Assembly: GCA_964030785.1 (NCBI GenBank)
Contig: OZ034974.1
Location: 49,238,355-49,302,354 of the forward strand
DNA from: Siderastrea siderea
Taxonomy: Eukaryota > Cnidaria > Anthozoa > Scleractinia > Rhizangiidae
DNA length: 64,000 nucleotides
Direction of reading: 5' to 3'
Shown: positions 11,501-23,500 of the stretch, one piece after another
How the letters are laid out: each line of letters begins with the position of its first letter
Position numbering within the stretch: the stretch's first letter is position 1
Program-made: the position numbers and the translations under genes
The notes under the pieces: model-generated
Database searches by the model: none
Seen by the model: only the letters and a program-made list of their open reading frames with translations
What the model was told of the DNA's origin: nothing

Positions 11501-14500
11501 GGTTTTGCTTTACTGCGTTCAGTCATTCGTTAACCTACCCCTAGTGCAAAAAACCCTGTTTAAAAGTTTAGACGTTTTAACTACAGATGTTTCATTTGTT
11601 TGACGTTAAAATTTTCAGGCGTTTAGTTTGTACGAAATTTGAACTTCCGAAAATTTTCGAGGGTTAATTATTTTTGTGTTTTTTCTTCAGTATGCAGAGC
11701 AAGCGACGTACAAAAACCGCCATGAAGTCAACTAACCCCAGGTGGAATCAGACTTTTGTTTACCCCTGCAGGCCGCAAAAGGTATCATATTCTCGTTGTT
11801 TCTTGTCCATATTTGTTGTCGTTTTGCAGCTAAGGAAGTTTATGTTGTTTTGCAGTTCAGTGGACGTGCTCTTGAAATCACTGTGTGGGATTATGACAAA
11901 GTCGGCTCCAGCGAGTTCATTGGCGAGGTAAGGTTATATGTCTTAAAGTAGTCTTTCAGTGTTGATCATTTTAACTGTTAACCCTTCAAGCCCCAACAGT
12001 GTCCATCATCTAACTTCTCCTTGCATGATCACTGCATGACCAAATATTCAGGCCATGAAAATAAAGGAAATAGTCACCAATAATTCACCGAAAATAACAT
12101 ATCTCAATGTTCATACAAATTCTCTTAATTTGTACCACAAGAACTATATGGAGATCATCAGTGAGACTATGTATATTGATATTGGGCCTTTAAAACCCTA
12201 ATAAGCCCCAGTATCATTATACGAATTCTGTTTTTCGTGAACCATGTGGCAACTGATCCAGTAAAAAAAATTGTTGTGGAATACGGCTTTTTTATTTTCC
12301 AATTTTTTTAGGAATTGGTTTTTTATCTCTCCCCAGGTTGTATTGAGCATGGCCGAGGCGAATCTTGATGGTAACGGGTACTGGTACCCACTGAAGAACC
12401 ACGAGGATGAGAATGATCCACTCGTGCCACCCACTCCTAACCAGTCCCCTCACAACTCATTCAGATTTAAGGGACAGAGAGGGCCTGGTGAACCAGTAGA
12501 GCAAGGTGTGATAACCAAATAATATTCAATTCGACAACGAATTGATAAGCAGTTCGTTCCTCTGTGCAATTTCTGAAACTCGACGGCAAAATTTCAGCCT
12601 CCCTGGCAAGGGATCAACAGCGTCAAATTTACACAAACTTGTCAACCCCTTTGAGGACACACGAAATTACCGAAATTAAAACCTCAGCAAAAATGTAGAT
12701 CATCAAGTGACGTAGTATGTTTCGTGATATTTTAACAACTTTTCTGTTTTCCCCTCAGCTGGTTCCCCTGGCTATGGTAGTGATTACGAAGAAGAAACAA
12801 GATATACTCCGAATGGACCGGGAACTAGTGCCCAGCCTCCCTTCCAAACACCTGAGAACGAGCTGTTGAAGCAGCAGTTGATTGACCATCACCGGGACAG
12901 TCCCAGGCCCCCGTTCACTCAACCACAGATGGTGCAAGGTATGGTGGGATATGATTATGCGCGCACTTATATACCATGTATAGCGAGGGTAAATTGGGTT
13001 ACTAATGAAAAGTTTATTCCCATAATTTCCTGCTTTGAGTAAACTCTAGATCAGAGAAAAGACTCGTCAGACATAACTGCTATCGACGCACGTAGGACTT
13101 ATGTGGGACGTTGGAGTGGATTGGGTCATCTTGCGGGTAAAAGCTAGAAAAAGCTAAATTTGCAGAAACTAAGATTTAGTCCGTGATTCTCTTTTATGAC
13201 ACATCAACACTTGGCAGAAAAATAACACGGTGTAAAATAACAAAATGAAGTTATGTGTAGATTTCAGACGGGGCGAACGTTGGACGTCCATTCACATCCA
13301 AACTAGTAAAGCGAATGTTTAAGTGTACCCCTAGGATTATAAGTGTACCCCTGGGGTTGTGTGCGACATTAGCAGGTGCTCTCTACGCACAGCGTTTTGG
13401 AACTGGTTCGTGTTGCCGTAGAAAAGGCCAAGATGGGAGCAAGTCCTGGCTGCAAAGGATTGCATTTCTTAGCAATATAAAAAGGTTCATGAAAATGATA
13501 TCATTATCATTTCATCCATTGACATTCACTGATATCTCCTTTGAACCTAATCTAAAAAAACAAACTTAATCACTATTAAGTGAGGTAAGACGTAAAGCAT
13601 TCAGTTATGAATCTGATAATAAATTGAAGTGTTGCATTAAGTGTATAAACGAGTCTTTGACGTAATTCGGTTCCGTATTTATAAGGAATTAAGTAAGCTT
13701 GAATGGTATTTAAAGAGTTTTAACTTACCTAATCCCTTTCGATCATATCTTCCATATCAGAATAACGCTCGTTTGCCGTGGAAGTAAACTGGCTCATTTC
13801 CATTCTTTTAATTCGCAAAGTCGAGGTTAAAGTGTTAATTTTCTCAGCGTTTTCTTAAACAATTTAAAAGTAAATTTAAAATAATTGAAATTTTTGTCAC
13901 GTTCTAATCCTGCTATCACTACTTCATTTAAGCCTACTCTGTCAAGCAATATCATATTCCACCACCTCATCATCCGCCCCAGTCTCCTCAACCGAGCTAC
14001 CCTCATAACGCCGCTGACCCCAACAGAATGCCGCCGCACCAGAGTAGACCCATGCCTCCTCACCAGCATGGAACTGCAGGCCGCTTTCACGACGAGCGCA
14101 TGTCCCCGAGTATTCCAGGTTATTCCTCCCCTGGACCGTATTCCCCTGGTAGAATGTCCCCTAGTGGAGGCCCCGGGGCTAAAAAGTCCCGGTTGTTGCC
14201 TCAATTGCCTCCAGGACGGGAACCGATGGGTAAGAAATTCAAGCAACGACGCACAATTTTAAAGTTAACAACTATGAGTAATTTTGCACTGAAGATAATT
14301 TCATTGGCCAAGCAACTCGCTACACGCTGTCGTCTCATTGCACTGAGTTTGCTTTAAAATCAAACAGTTTCGCAGTTGATCTTATCTTAGTTTTATAAAT
14401 TTGATAAATAAACTCGCCATGTTTTAAAGTGCCAATTAATTTCTATCGAGTCTTAACACGTTTTCTCAAGAAATGCGATCTTCTCTGATGCCTCTCCTCT

Positions 14501-17500
14501 AAATTTTCTGCTTGAGTCTCTGGAGAAAACGCGGGAGAAAACGTATGAAACCATATGCTAATGACGAAACTGAAAAGAAAACAAATGTTAAACGTTAACC
14601 AACACTAAAAGAAATGACTGGTAGTTATGATACTAAGAACATTTAAGAATAAAAAGACTATAATTACGACTCGGAACTGACGAAACGAAGAAAACACACA
14701 GAACTGAGTGGCGGATTGTTAGTATCATTACAGTACCGTTAAACCTGTATTAAGCGAGCACTCCTGTTTTAGCTTGAGTTGCTCAAAAGGCTCGTATTCG
14801 ATGTAAAATACCGTGTCCCTTTTCAACGGATACCCGAGTAAAATCGGATACCCGAGTAAAATCGGATATTTACTTTGTTTCATCCTAAAGAATAACTAAC
14901 ACGAAAGTGTGGTATTTAATTTAAGGTGATCTACGCCAAAGGCGAACGGCTACCTATCTCCCAAAGACGTTCGTTTAACACAGGTTTTATTGTTACTGTT
15001 GAAATTTATTATAAAGTGCACAGTATCTAACAAGTTCACACCTGTTAAACAGGTTTAACTAAAGAATTGAACATCAGTGACAGAAAACGGAAAAACTAAA
15101 ATAGTACACATGATTCAAGTAAATTCTAACTCGTGGTTTCTGAGTTATATCTTTGATTTAAAGAAAGTGCACTTCACGAGGCCAAGTAACTCGTATGAAA
15201 GTGTTAAGCCTTATTTAAGTGGATTACTTTTCACCTTTTAACTGCCATACGCCGAAAACTGAACAACAAACAGAAAATATGGTTCAAAAACTGCTTGTGG
15301 ATGCTCACGCTAAGGAATTTCATCCACAGACTCGAAAGTTAGAACCACCTTGTACAACATAGCAACACCACAGGAAAGTACTGCTCCGTAGCTTTCATTT
15401 GAATGGTCAGTCTTTAGGATTTCACGCACAGACGAATATTTTAGAACCACAGTCATGAGATAACTTAAGCCTGGCCCTGGCAGTGAAAAGGTTGAGCATG
15501 CTTTGTCCTTTGGTGTGAACAGGCTATAATTAAACTATACTGGTGTAAACCCTAAAGCTAAACCGTTTTAACCATAGACGAGGAAGAAAGAGCCAGGCTC
15601 GCTAAACAGAAATTAAAAGACGTTGACCCCGCCAGAGCTAAACTGGTCGTCGGCGGTGTTAAAGGGAGAATGGGATATGGCCAGGCCCCAGACTCGGTAT
15701 ATTCACAGCAAAACGATGGCATGTATGATCCTAGCATGTCGCCGCGTCCTGGGCGCCAGTCTCCGAGGCCCATGCCAAGAACGGGGAGTCCGTCACCCTT
15801 ACCAGGGCCAAAACATTCTATGGGGATGCCCCCGCATCATCAGGGGTTGCATGCTCCTCAAGGTAATAATAATTGATGTAGAATGTAATTCTTAAACGAA
15901 TGGTAATCGGTAAAGAGAAGAATTGTTTAGAAAAATTCGGGTGTTAAAATGTTAAAATCTTAGTGATCTCGTTCCCAACTAGGAAAGTTGCAAGCTGTCC
16001 AGGAAAAAAAAAAAGAGAAAAAAAGATTAAGCGATTTTCTCAAATTCCAGTTAGGTTTATTAAAATGCACCTTAAATAATTTAAAACCTTCAAGTCGCAC
16101 ACTTAACAAATAGGACACGTCTATATATAAAACTGATACATGAAAGTTTAACTTTAAAATTTAAGTGTTTTAAATGTTGTACTCTAATTCTTTCATCGTT
16201 ATATTGCAGCGCTAATCACCGCTGACCAATCATCATAAATTTTAACCCTGCTATATTATCATTGTAGAGCGCATGTATTCACCTGACATGAACACGCATG
16301 AGCAAGGAGTGCCATATGAGAGCCACAAAAGACCTCGTGAGTTCACATGCCATTAATCACTTTTGAAGCCCTTAGTTGGGTCAGTCACAAAACCGAAGGC
16401 TTTGTCACGCACTGCCTCTCTTTGTTGCGTGTTGACACAAATACAGGCTTCTAAGGCGCCTTCACCCAACAGCATTTATGCCGGTTAATTGCTAAACAAT
16501 GTAGACTCCTTGTCGAAATAACAACCAGAAGCTTCTAAGGATAACTTTTATAAACTTTAGCTAACACGAAGAATAGAAAAAATTGTTAAAACCTGCCACG
16601 TTGCACGCTTTCTTCAAACTTTCAGTAGGGTGGGCCAAACTTCAATTTATGAGCCTTGCGTTTTCCGTGTTGACCACATTGCAGTGCACGTGCACTCTTA
16701 GCATTCTTACTGACCTTAGTCATTCTCACTTCCTAATTATGGATTGCTATTATTAACCGAGGACTGTTAGTTGTTGTTGTTGTTGTTGTTGGGTGTCCTG
16801 TGGCAGAGATGTGGTGTAAGGCCTCGTTTTCAAGTTTGTCCTTATCGCATTCCATCTTCATTGTACCCGTTGTTAGCCGTCCTCGCTTTCTAATAGATTC
16901 CTGTCAACTGTGGTACAGTTCTCTTCAAAACCAAACCGTTGGTCTTCGTTTGCTTTAACATTTCCGCACTTCTTCACATCAACCAAACAGCTGACTTCTG
17001 AGTGAGCCGTTGTTCTTGTCTTTCCTCAGACACTGGGCCTACACGACGCCGTAACAGCTTAAGCAGTTTACCGCTGAACGATTCTGAAGCTGAGCGCGCG
17101 CGTAGTCCCTTCCCTATTCCAAGTCCAGTACCTCTCGGCCATGGCAGGAGTCAGAGCAGTTCAAGCTTGCAAGAAAAAGATCGTGGGCTGCCTAATGGTG
17201 AGTTATGATGAAATTCGTAAATCTCATCAGTTTTCCTACCGTGTAGTCTGTTTTGCTTGAAGAGAATTTGTATCTTCAATTCGGAACATGACGCAATTTT
17301 GGACGCTTGTGTTAATTTTAGTCATTGGTTACTTTTTATACCGAACTCATATAAACACTATGTACCGGGCAGAGTTCAAACTAACCTTAATCGAACCGAT
17401 CTCATGATATGTAACACCACGTCGGAATTCGACCTACAAAAATGAGCATTCACGTGTGTCGCAAGTACTTTGGTCCCAAATAGTCCATTTTACAGTTGTG

Positions 17501-20500
17501 TGCTTAGTGACCTGGCCTTTGAGGTAAAGTGAGGTGGGAGTTGACCTTGTTTCGATAAAGACCCCCTGCTTTTCATATGTAAATCATGGTGCTCTCGTGC
17601 TAAGTAGGTTGTATTTACATGTGAAAAGCAGGAGGGTTTGTAATAAAACAAGGTCAACTCCAGCTTCGCTTCCACTCAAAGGCTAGGTCACTAAGCACAC
17701 AACGGTAAAATGGACTATTGTTGATTATTCACGGGAGAAGAAACAGGGCTTGCGCAGTGAGGTAGTTTCTTGGTGTTGCGGGTCTTGTGATCACCAAATA
17801 TGGTAACACAAAAGTTTCAAGAGACGTAAGAACACCCAGAGCTAGACACAATAGCTAACCACCAGTGGTTTCCACAACACCAAGAATCTCCCCGCGGCGG
17901 TGAAAACACGTTCCTTCCACGAATACGTCCCCAGTTCACGACCTTTGGCGTCATAAGTGGCCTGGGGTTTTTCTTATGTGTCATCTTTGCTCCGCGTATC
18001 TCTCCGGCTTTTCTGGTTTCCTTTCTCGAGAAAAACGTACATTTTCAAATTCCAGTTCGCTCTTGAACCTGCATAAAAATACATTTGGGTGATGCAGTTT
18101 CTTGTTTAAAGAATGAATTTATTTACTCACTTGTTCACAAAGTGCTGTCATGTTTTTCTCCACTCTACTCTTTCTACTTTGTATCTTTGTTTCTATATCT
18201 CCTGGCCTGGGCTTTATTTTTGCTAACATATGTTAAAATAACAACCCTTACCGGCAGCTTGCCCTGTCGTAACATAACAGACTTACTCCACGATTGTGCA
18301 TGTAGCTAACCCCTTCAATATGAGATAATTAAGTAACCTTAACTACATATTTTAGTCTTAGTGCGATCAAGGTTGTAGTCGTTATATTTCGGGAAAGGGT
18401 AAATTAAGAAACTAACGATACTGTTTAGATGTAAGTTATCGTGAGTTAACGTTGTTTACTGACCATGTTTCTTGCTTTGAAACAAGTAACCGCTTTTAAG
18501 TGCAAGAGGCTTTTTTCTGCACTGACCGGGGTACATTATTTCGTCTCAATTACTAACGCTAATAGTTCTTGCTGACTGTCATAATGCAAGGTAAGTAAAT
18601 CCTCTCCTTAGTGCTGTGTTCTTTCTTCAAATCCTGTATCTGATGTCTACTCGGAAGATGATTCTTTTGATTCTTTCCGTTGATTTTCCTGTTCTTCCAC
18701 TTTGCTGTTTGTCAGTAAAAACAGCGAGCGTTGATAAAAGGTTTAGGTGAATCGGCTCTTCGTGTCTTCTTCTAAGACTTGGTTATAACAGAAAACGGAA
18801 AGTAACATGGCCTCCTACGCCTTGCAGTAATGCAGATATCATAGGAATCCAAGTTTCTTTTTAAATTAGCGACCAGTCAGTATGGCGATGCCATCGCTCT
18901 TCAGTAAACGAGACCGAAAAACGAACCAAAAAACAAACAAACAAAAAAACAAAACAAAAACAACAACAACAACGTCGACCAACTATAGAGAAATGTTAAT
19001 TTCCAGTGACAGAACCCGCTATCTTTGTCTATCGGCAAATTGTCAAAAGCCATTGTGCCAAACAGATTCGCGTATTTGTAATGGGCCACTGTAAATGTCT
19101 ACTAAAAGCGAATAGTCACCGATCGTAGAACCAATCAGATTTGCGGATTCGCAAGAGACCACGGCAAACGCTAACTAATGTTGCAATCAAGCCTGTAAGT
19201 ATCTTAAGAAATACGTTTGGTAACATACTGACTGTTTCCCCACCCCTCTCCTCCACAGGCAAGCTGCTGGTTCGTGAAGCGGTTCGTTCCGGCAGTGTTA
19301 ATGATCTCCATGTCTTCCCCACAGGAGGGTTCATCAAGCCCGCCCGAGGGACGGGACGTAGTGAGAGCATTGGCGGGAGTGGGCGGAGCAGTAGGTCATC
19401 ATCTATAGCGAGTGACAGGAGTGGCAGCTTGAACAGTTTACCAGGCTCGGTTACTAGCTGCGAGAGTAGGTAGGTGCCGCTGACTTGTTGAAGATCTCTT
19501 GTTACCAGGGTACCTAAGATGACCAATTTGCGTTCGTCAAGTCTCACCGCTAGAAGTTTCATAAGAAACTGTATTTTCGCGAGTGAAAATTTCGAAAACG
19601 TTTTATGACAAAGAAAGAAATTTACTGCATGGCAAAGAAAGCGAATGATTTCCCAAAGTTCATCGTTTACAACAACGAGTACCACTTTGGTCGGAAACGA
19701 AGTTGACAGAAAGACGGACCATGACGACAACACTAGGGAAAACTCCATTATTCCAAGTCATTCAGTTTGTTTAATGTAGCTAAATTATTCAAGGGTGTAG
19801 CTTGTAAAGGCGGAGTTAAGGGTTGGACAGGGAAAGAAAAACTCACCGTCTTGTGTTGTCGTTCTCCTCAAGCGTTTTTTGCTTTTCCGCGGATAAAGGC
19901 AAATAAATGTACCGGAATGTATAACGCACGTACGAAGCTATTGTTAGTAAACATCTTGTTTTATGATTTTGTCAGCGCTTATTACAGGTTTCAATGCTGC
20001 GCAGTTGTAACTTTTGCGTCTGTGGATGAAATCCTAAAATGTGATGCCTCAAATAAAAGCTAGTGTTTGTTACCATGCTCTCGCTCTGTCCGCCCCTCAC
20101 CTCCCCCTCACCTTAACCCCTCACCACTTCTTCTTGACTCGCGCATGCGTGATCGTCTTCAAAACGGAAAATGCAAATGATGATGAAGTTTATGCTCTCC
20201 CACGCTGTGAAACAATGCCATGGGACGTCGCGCCTGCATTCACGAAAAAAACTAATTTAAGTTCTCTTTGTTTTTTAATGGTACGTGCCTAGGAAATTCC
20301 CATTAGTAGAGATGATTAGGTCTTACTGGTTTGTTCCCTAAATAATAAGATGAAATTTGGCATGGTGACTAAGAACCATAAGCTGTGCTCGAAAATGTAA
20401 AAATATGGAATACAAAAATTCTGGTCCCAGTGGCACTTTAAGTTATTATTCTAGTTAAAACTGTGAACAGATTTGTTTTGAAACTTTTTTGCCTAAATGC

Positions 20501-23500
20501 AGCCTTCAGTCCTTTGAGTCCTTGGAGTACCAATGAGCCTCAATTTTGGTAAATTTGCAGATGAAATTGAAAAAAAAAAGTGAAAAACGACTATCATAAA
20601 TATCGTAGTAGGAAAGTGCTGTTCAGTAGCTGTCATTTGAATGAGCACATAATTAAACGATTTCATACACAGACAAAATCTAATACCACCTTGTACAACG
20701 CAATAAACAGCACTACAGGAAAGTACTTAGGTTAGAAGATATAGCTCAGGGGTTGATTCTGGAAGACATGTATTTTATTAAGAGGTTGGAAAGAATGAAC
20801 TGTCTTGACAAAAAAGCATTTTATTCCCTAACAATTGCAGGCTTGAAAGCTAAACACGTAAATATTAAACAAAAATAGAAAATGGATTTTTGGCTCCTGA
20901 AAACTTCAGATCTATTTCAGTTGAGACAGGTGTGCTCTAGAAACGTTTTTATCACTTCAGTTTTGCAGTCAACATACTTGAGTTCTTATCTATTTAATAG
21001 CGATATTCTAAACAATGTCTTTTTTGTTATCAGCTTTTCACTTTCCAACGATTGCAGACATGAATCGAATTTTTTTGAAAGAAAATAAATCAGTTCACTT
21101 TAAACTGAAAGAGATCACAAAACTAAGGAGTGTGAGATTTGATCTACGGCAAACAGTATTTGAGCGAGTTTTCTCCAACGCCATTGATAGGCAAAACGTA
21201 ATTTGATTCCACCTTTTTAAAATTAATTTTTGTCCTTTGTGGGAAAGTCAAAGCTGGGCAAAGGTTCTTCACGAATAAAGGCGCTCCACAGTGCAGTAAA
21301 ATGTCTGATCACGCAAACGATTGTAAAATATACAACGCAGTGTTAATATTTTTGAAGGTAAACTATGCAACTCCACTCAAATCATTTTTTTAGCGAGAAC
21401 ATTAAAATGCACACTTTTTGTCTATACCCTCGAAATTAACCCTTGGAGGTGTTGCAACGATATTAAGTGAAATTTGCTTTTAACGAGCTTTTGTTATCGG
21501 AGAAAACCCTGATGTTGTGTGGGTGTTATCTGTCGTCTGTGAAATAAAAAAATGAAATGGAAACAAGCGTTTCTACTCAGAGAAGTTGACGGATTGACAA
21601 GGCCCAATTTCAAAATACCAGCATGATATTCGAGTCTCTATGGTGACGGGGCGTAAAAGTGAAATATTCAAATTATTGCTCGTTACTGGGGGAGGGATTT
21701 CTTTCAATTGCCAGCTGTTTGGGTCTGAACTGGTCAATACGCGGGCTTTACAAGAGCCAGGCTCGATTAATATTGCATTTCTGGTTCTGATGCTTGTTCA
21801 CGTACAAGTTTGTTGCGGTTATGTCAAGAATTGAACGTGTCTTTCAAACGGTAGCCACACATCTATGGGCACCTGTGAGGTCAGAATCTCTTTTTTATCA
21901 TTTGTGGCTTTTTTGCGCGTTATTTTGGGTCCAAATCGTGTTTATCTTTTTTCAGAAATTCATGCAGTGGAGACTGAAAGTGTTTTTCCTTCGTCAAAGC
22001 ACTAAATTTTGCCTCTGGTAATTCTTAATTTTTGAAAGAAACCAAAGGCGCGAAGTAACCTCGTTTACATGATAATCTCAAATCTGTGATGATTGCGTCG
22101 TTTGCTGTTTTTTTTTTTTTTGAGGATCACATAACTAAATTGTGTTTGTTTGCGTTTTACTCACTTGCTGAGCTTTGATGTCAAATTGTAAGCTTTCATT
22201 TTAATGGTCACACTATGATTTTATCCAAAATTAAGCAAGAACCCCCTTATCCAGCGTAATAAACAGTACCACAGGAAAGTACTGCTCAGTAGCTTTCATT
22301 TGCATGGTCAAACTTAAGGATTTTATCCACAGACTCAAAATTTAGAACCACCTTGTACAGCATAATAAACAGTACCACAGGAAAGTACTGCTCAGTAGCT
22401 TTCATTTGAATGGTCACACTTTAGGATTTCATCCACAGACTCAAAAGTTAGAACCACCTTGTACAGCATAGTAAACAGCACCACAGGAAAGTACTGCTCA
22501 GTAGCTTTCATTTGAATGGTCACACTTTAGGATTTCATCCACAGACTCAAAAGTTAGAACCACCTTGTACAGCATAATAAACAGCACCACAGGAAAGTAC
22601 TGCTCAATAGCTTTCATTTGAATGGTCACACTTTAGGATTTCATCCACAGACTCCAAAGTTAGAACCACCTTGTACAGCATAATAAACAACACCACAGGA
22701 AAGTACTGCTCAGTAGAATAGTTACACTTCAATATTTCATCCACAGACACAAAGTTTGAACCACGTTATATAACTGAATGTTGACTGTGGAAAAGAGAGA
22801 GTAGTAACCTGCTAGGAGTAGCTTGAACGGAGTGCAAGTTTTGTTCTGATTACTATTTTCACCAAGAAGGTTTACATTAGCAGTTATCTACCGAGGCTTC
22901 AGACATTTTCTCATGACAATAACTTTCAATAATAATAATAATAATAATATTCCTGACCACAGCTTGTGCAGAATTTGTTAGAATTTGTTAGAATCTATTG
23001 TGTAACTGATACACTTATTGTTTCTCAGCTTCGCGCTCGTTAACAGCCATAGTGACAATCGATTTGTCTTACATGACGTTATCCCCGGAGTGGTTGATAA
23101 ATTACACACCTTTGACGTTTTGTGTGCTAACGAAATGCATGAAATATTAATATCTCGGCTTCTCTTTGAAAGAGCACTTTGTGCTACTTAAAAACGATTA
23201 ATTGGCATTGTGTAGTTTAGAGCGCAAATTTCTGAGCTGAAATGGCGAGTGTTTTTGATGTTGTGGGGCAGGTTATGAGAGCTAAGAGGAGGTGAGACTC
23301 TTTTTAATGTTTATTGCTGCGTAAAATTGTTGCATCGTTTAACACGCTGCTGTTTGATTGTATTCTCTCCTCTCTGTGCATTTCTAATGATAGAGAATTA
23401 GAAGTCTCCGTTGGTTTGGAATTGTTTTTGCACGTCTAGCATCCGGCCTTTTTGTCAAGAATGAGTGCGTTTTGAGACTTGTGCCGAGCTATAGAGAAGA

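Noticed and set aside
22190..22770. CRISPR-like array
   Set aside because: The whole 106-bp unit repeats with no variable spacers, in a eukaryotic intron.
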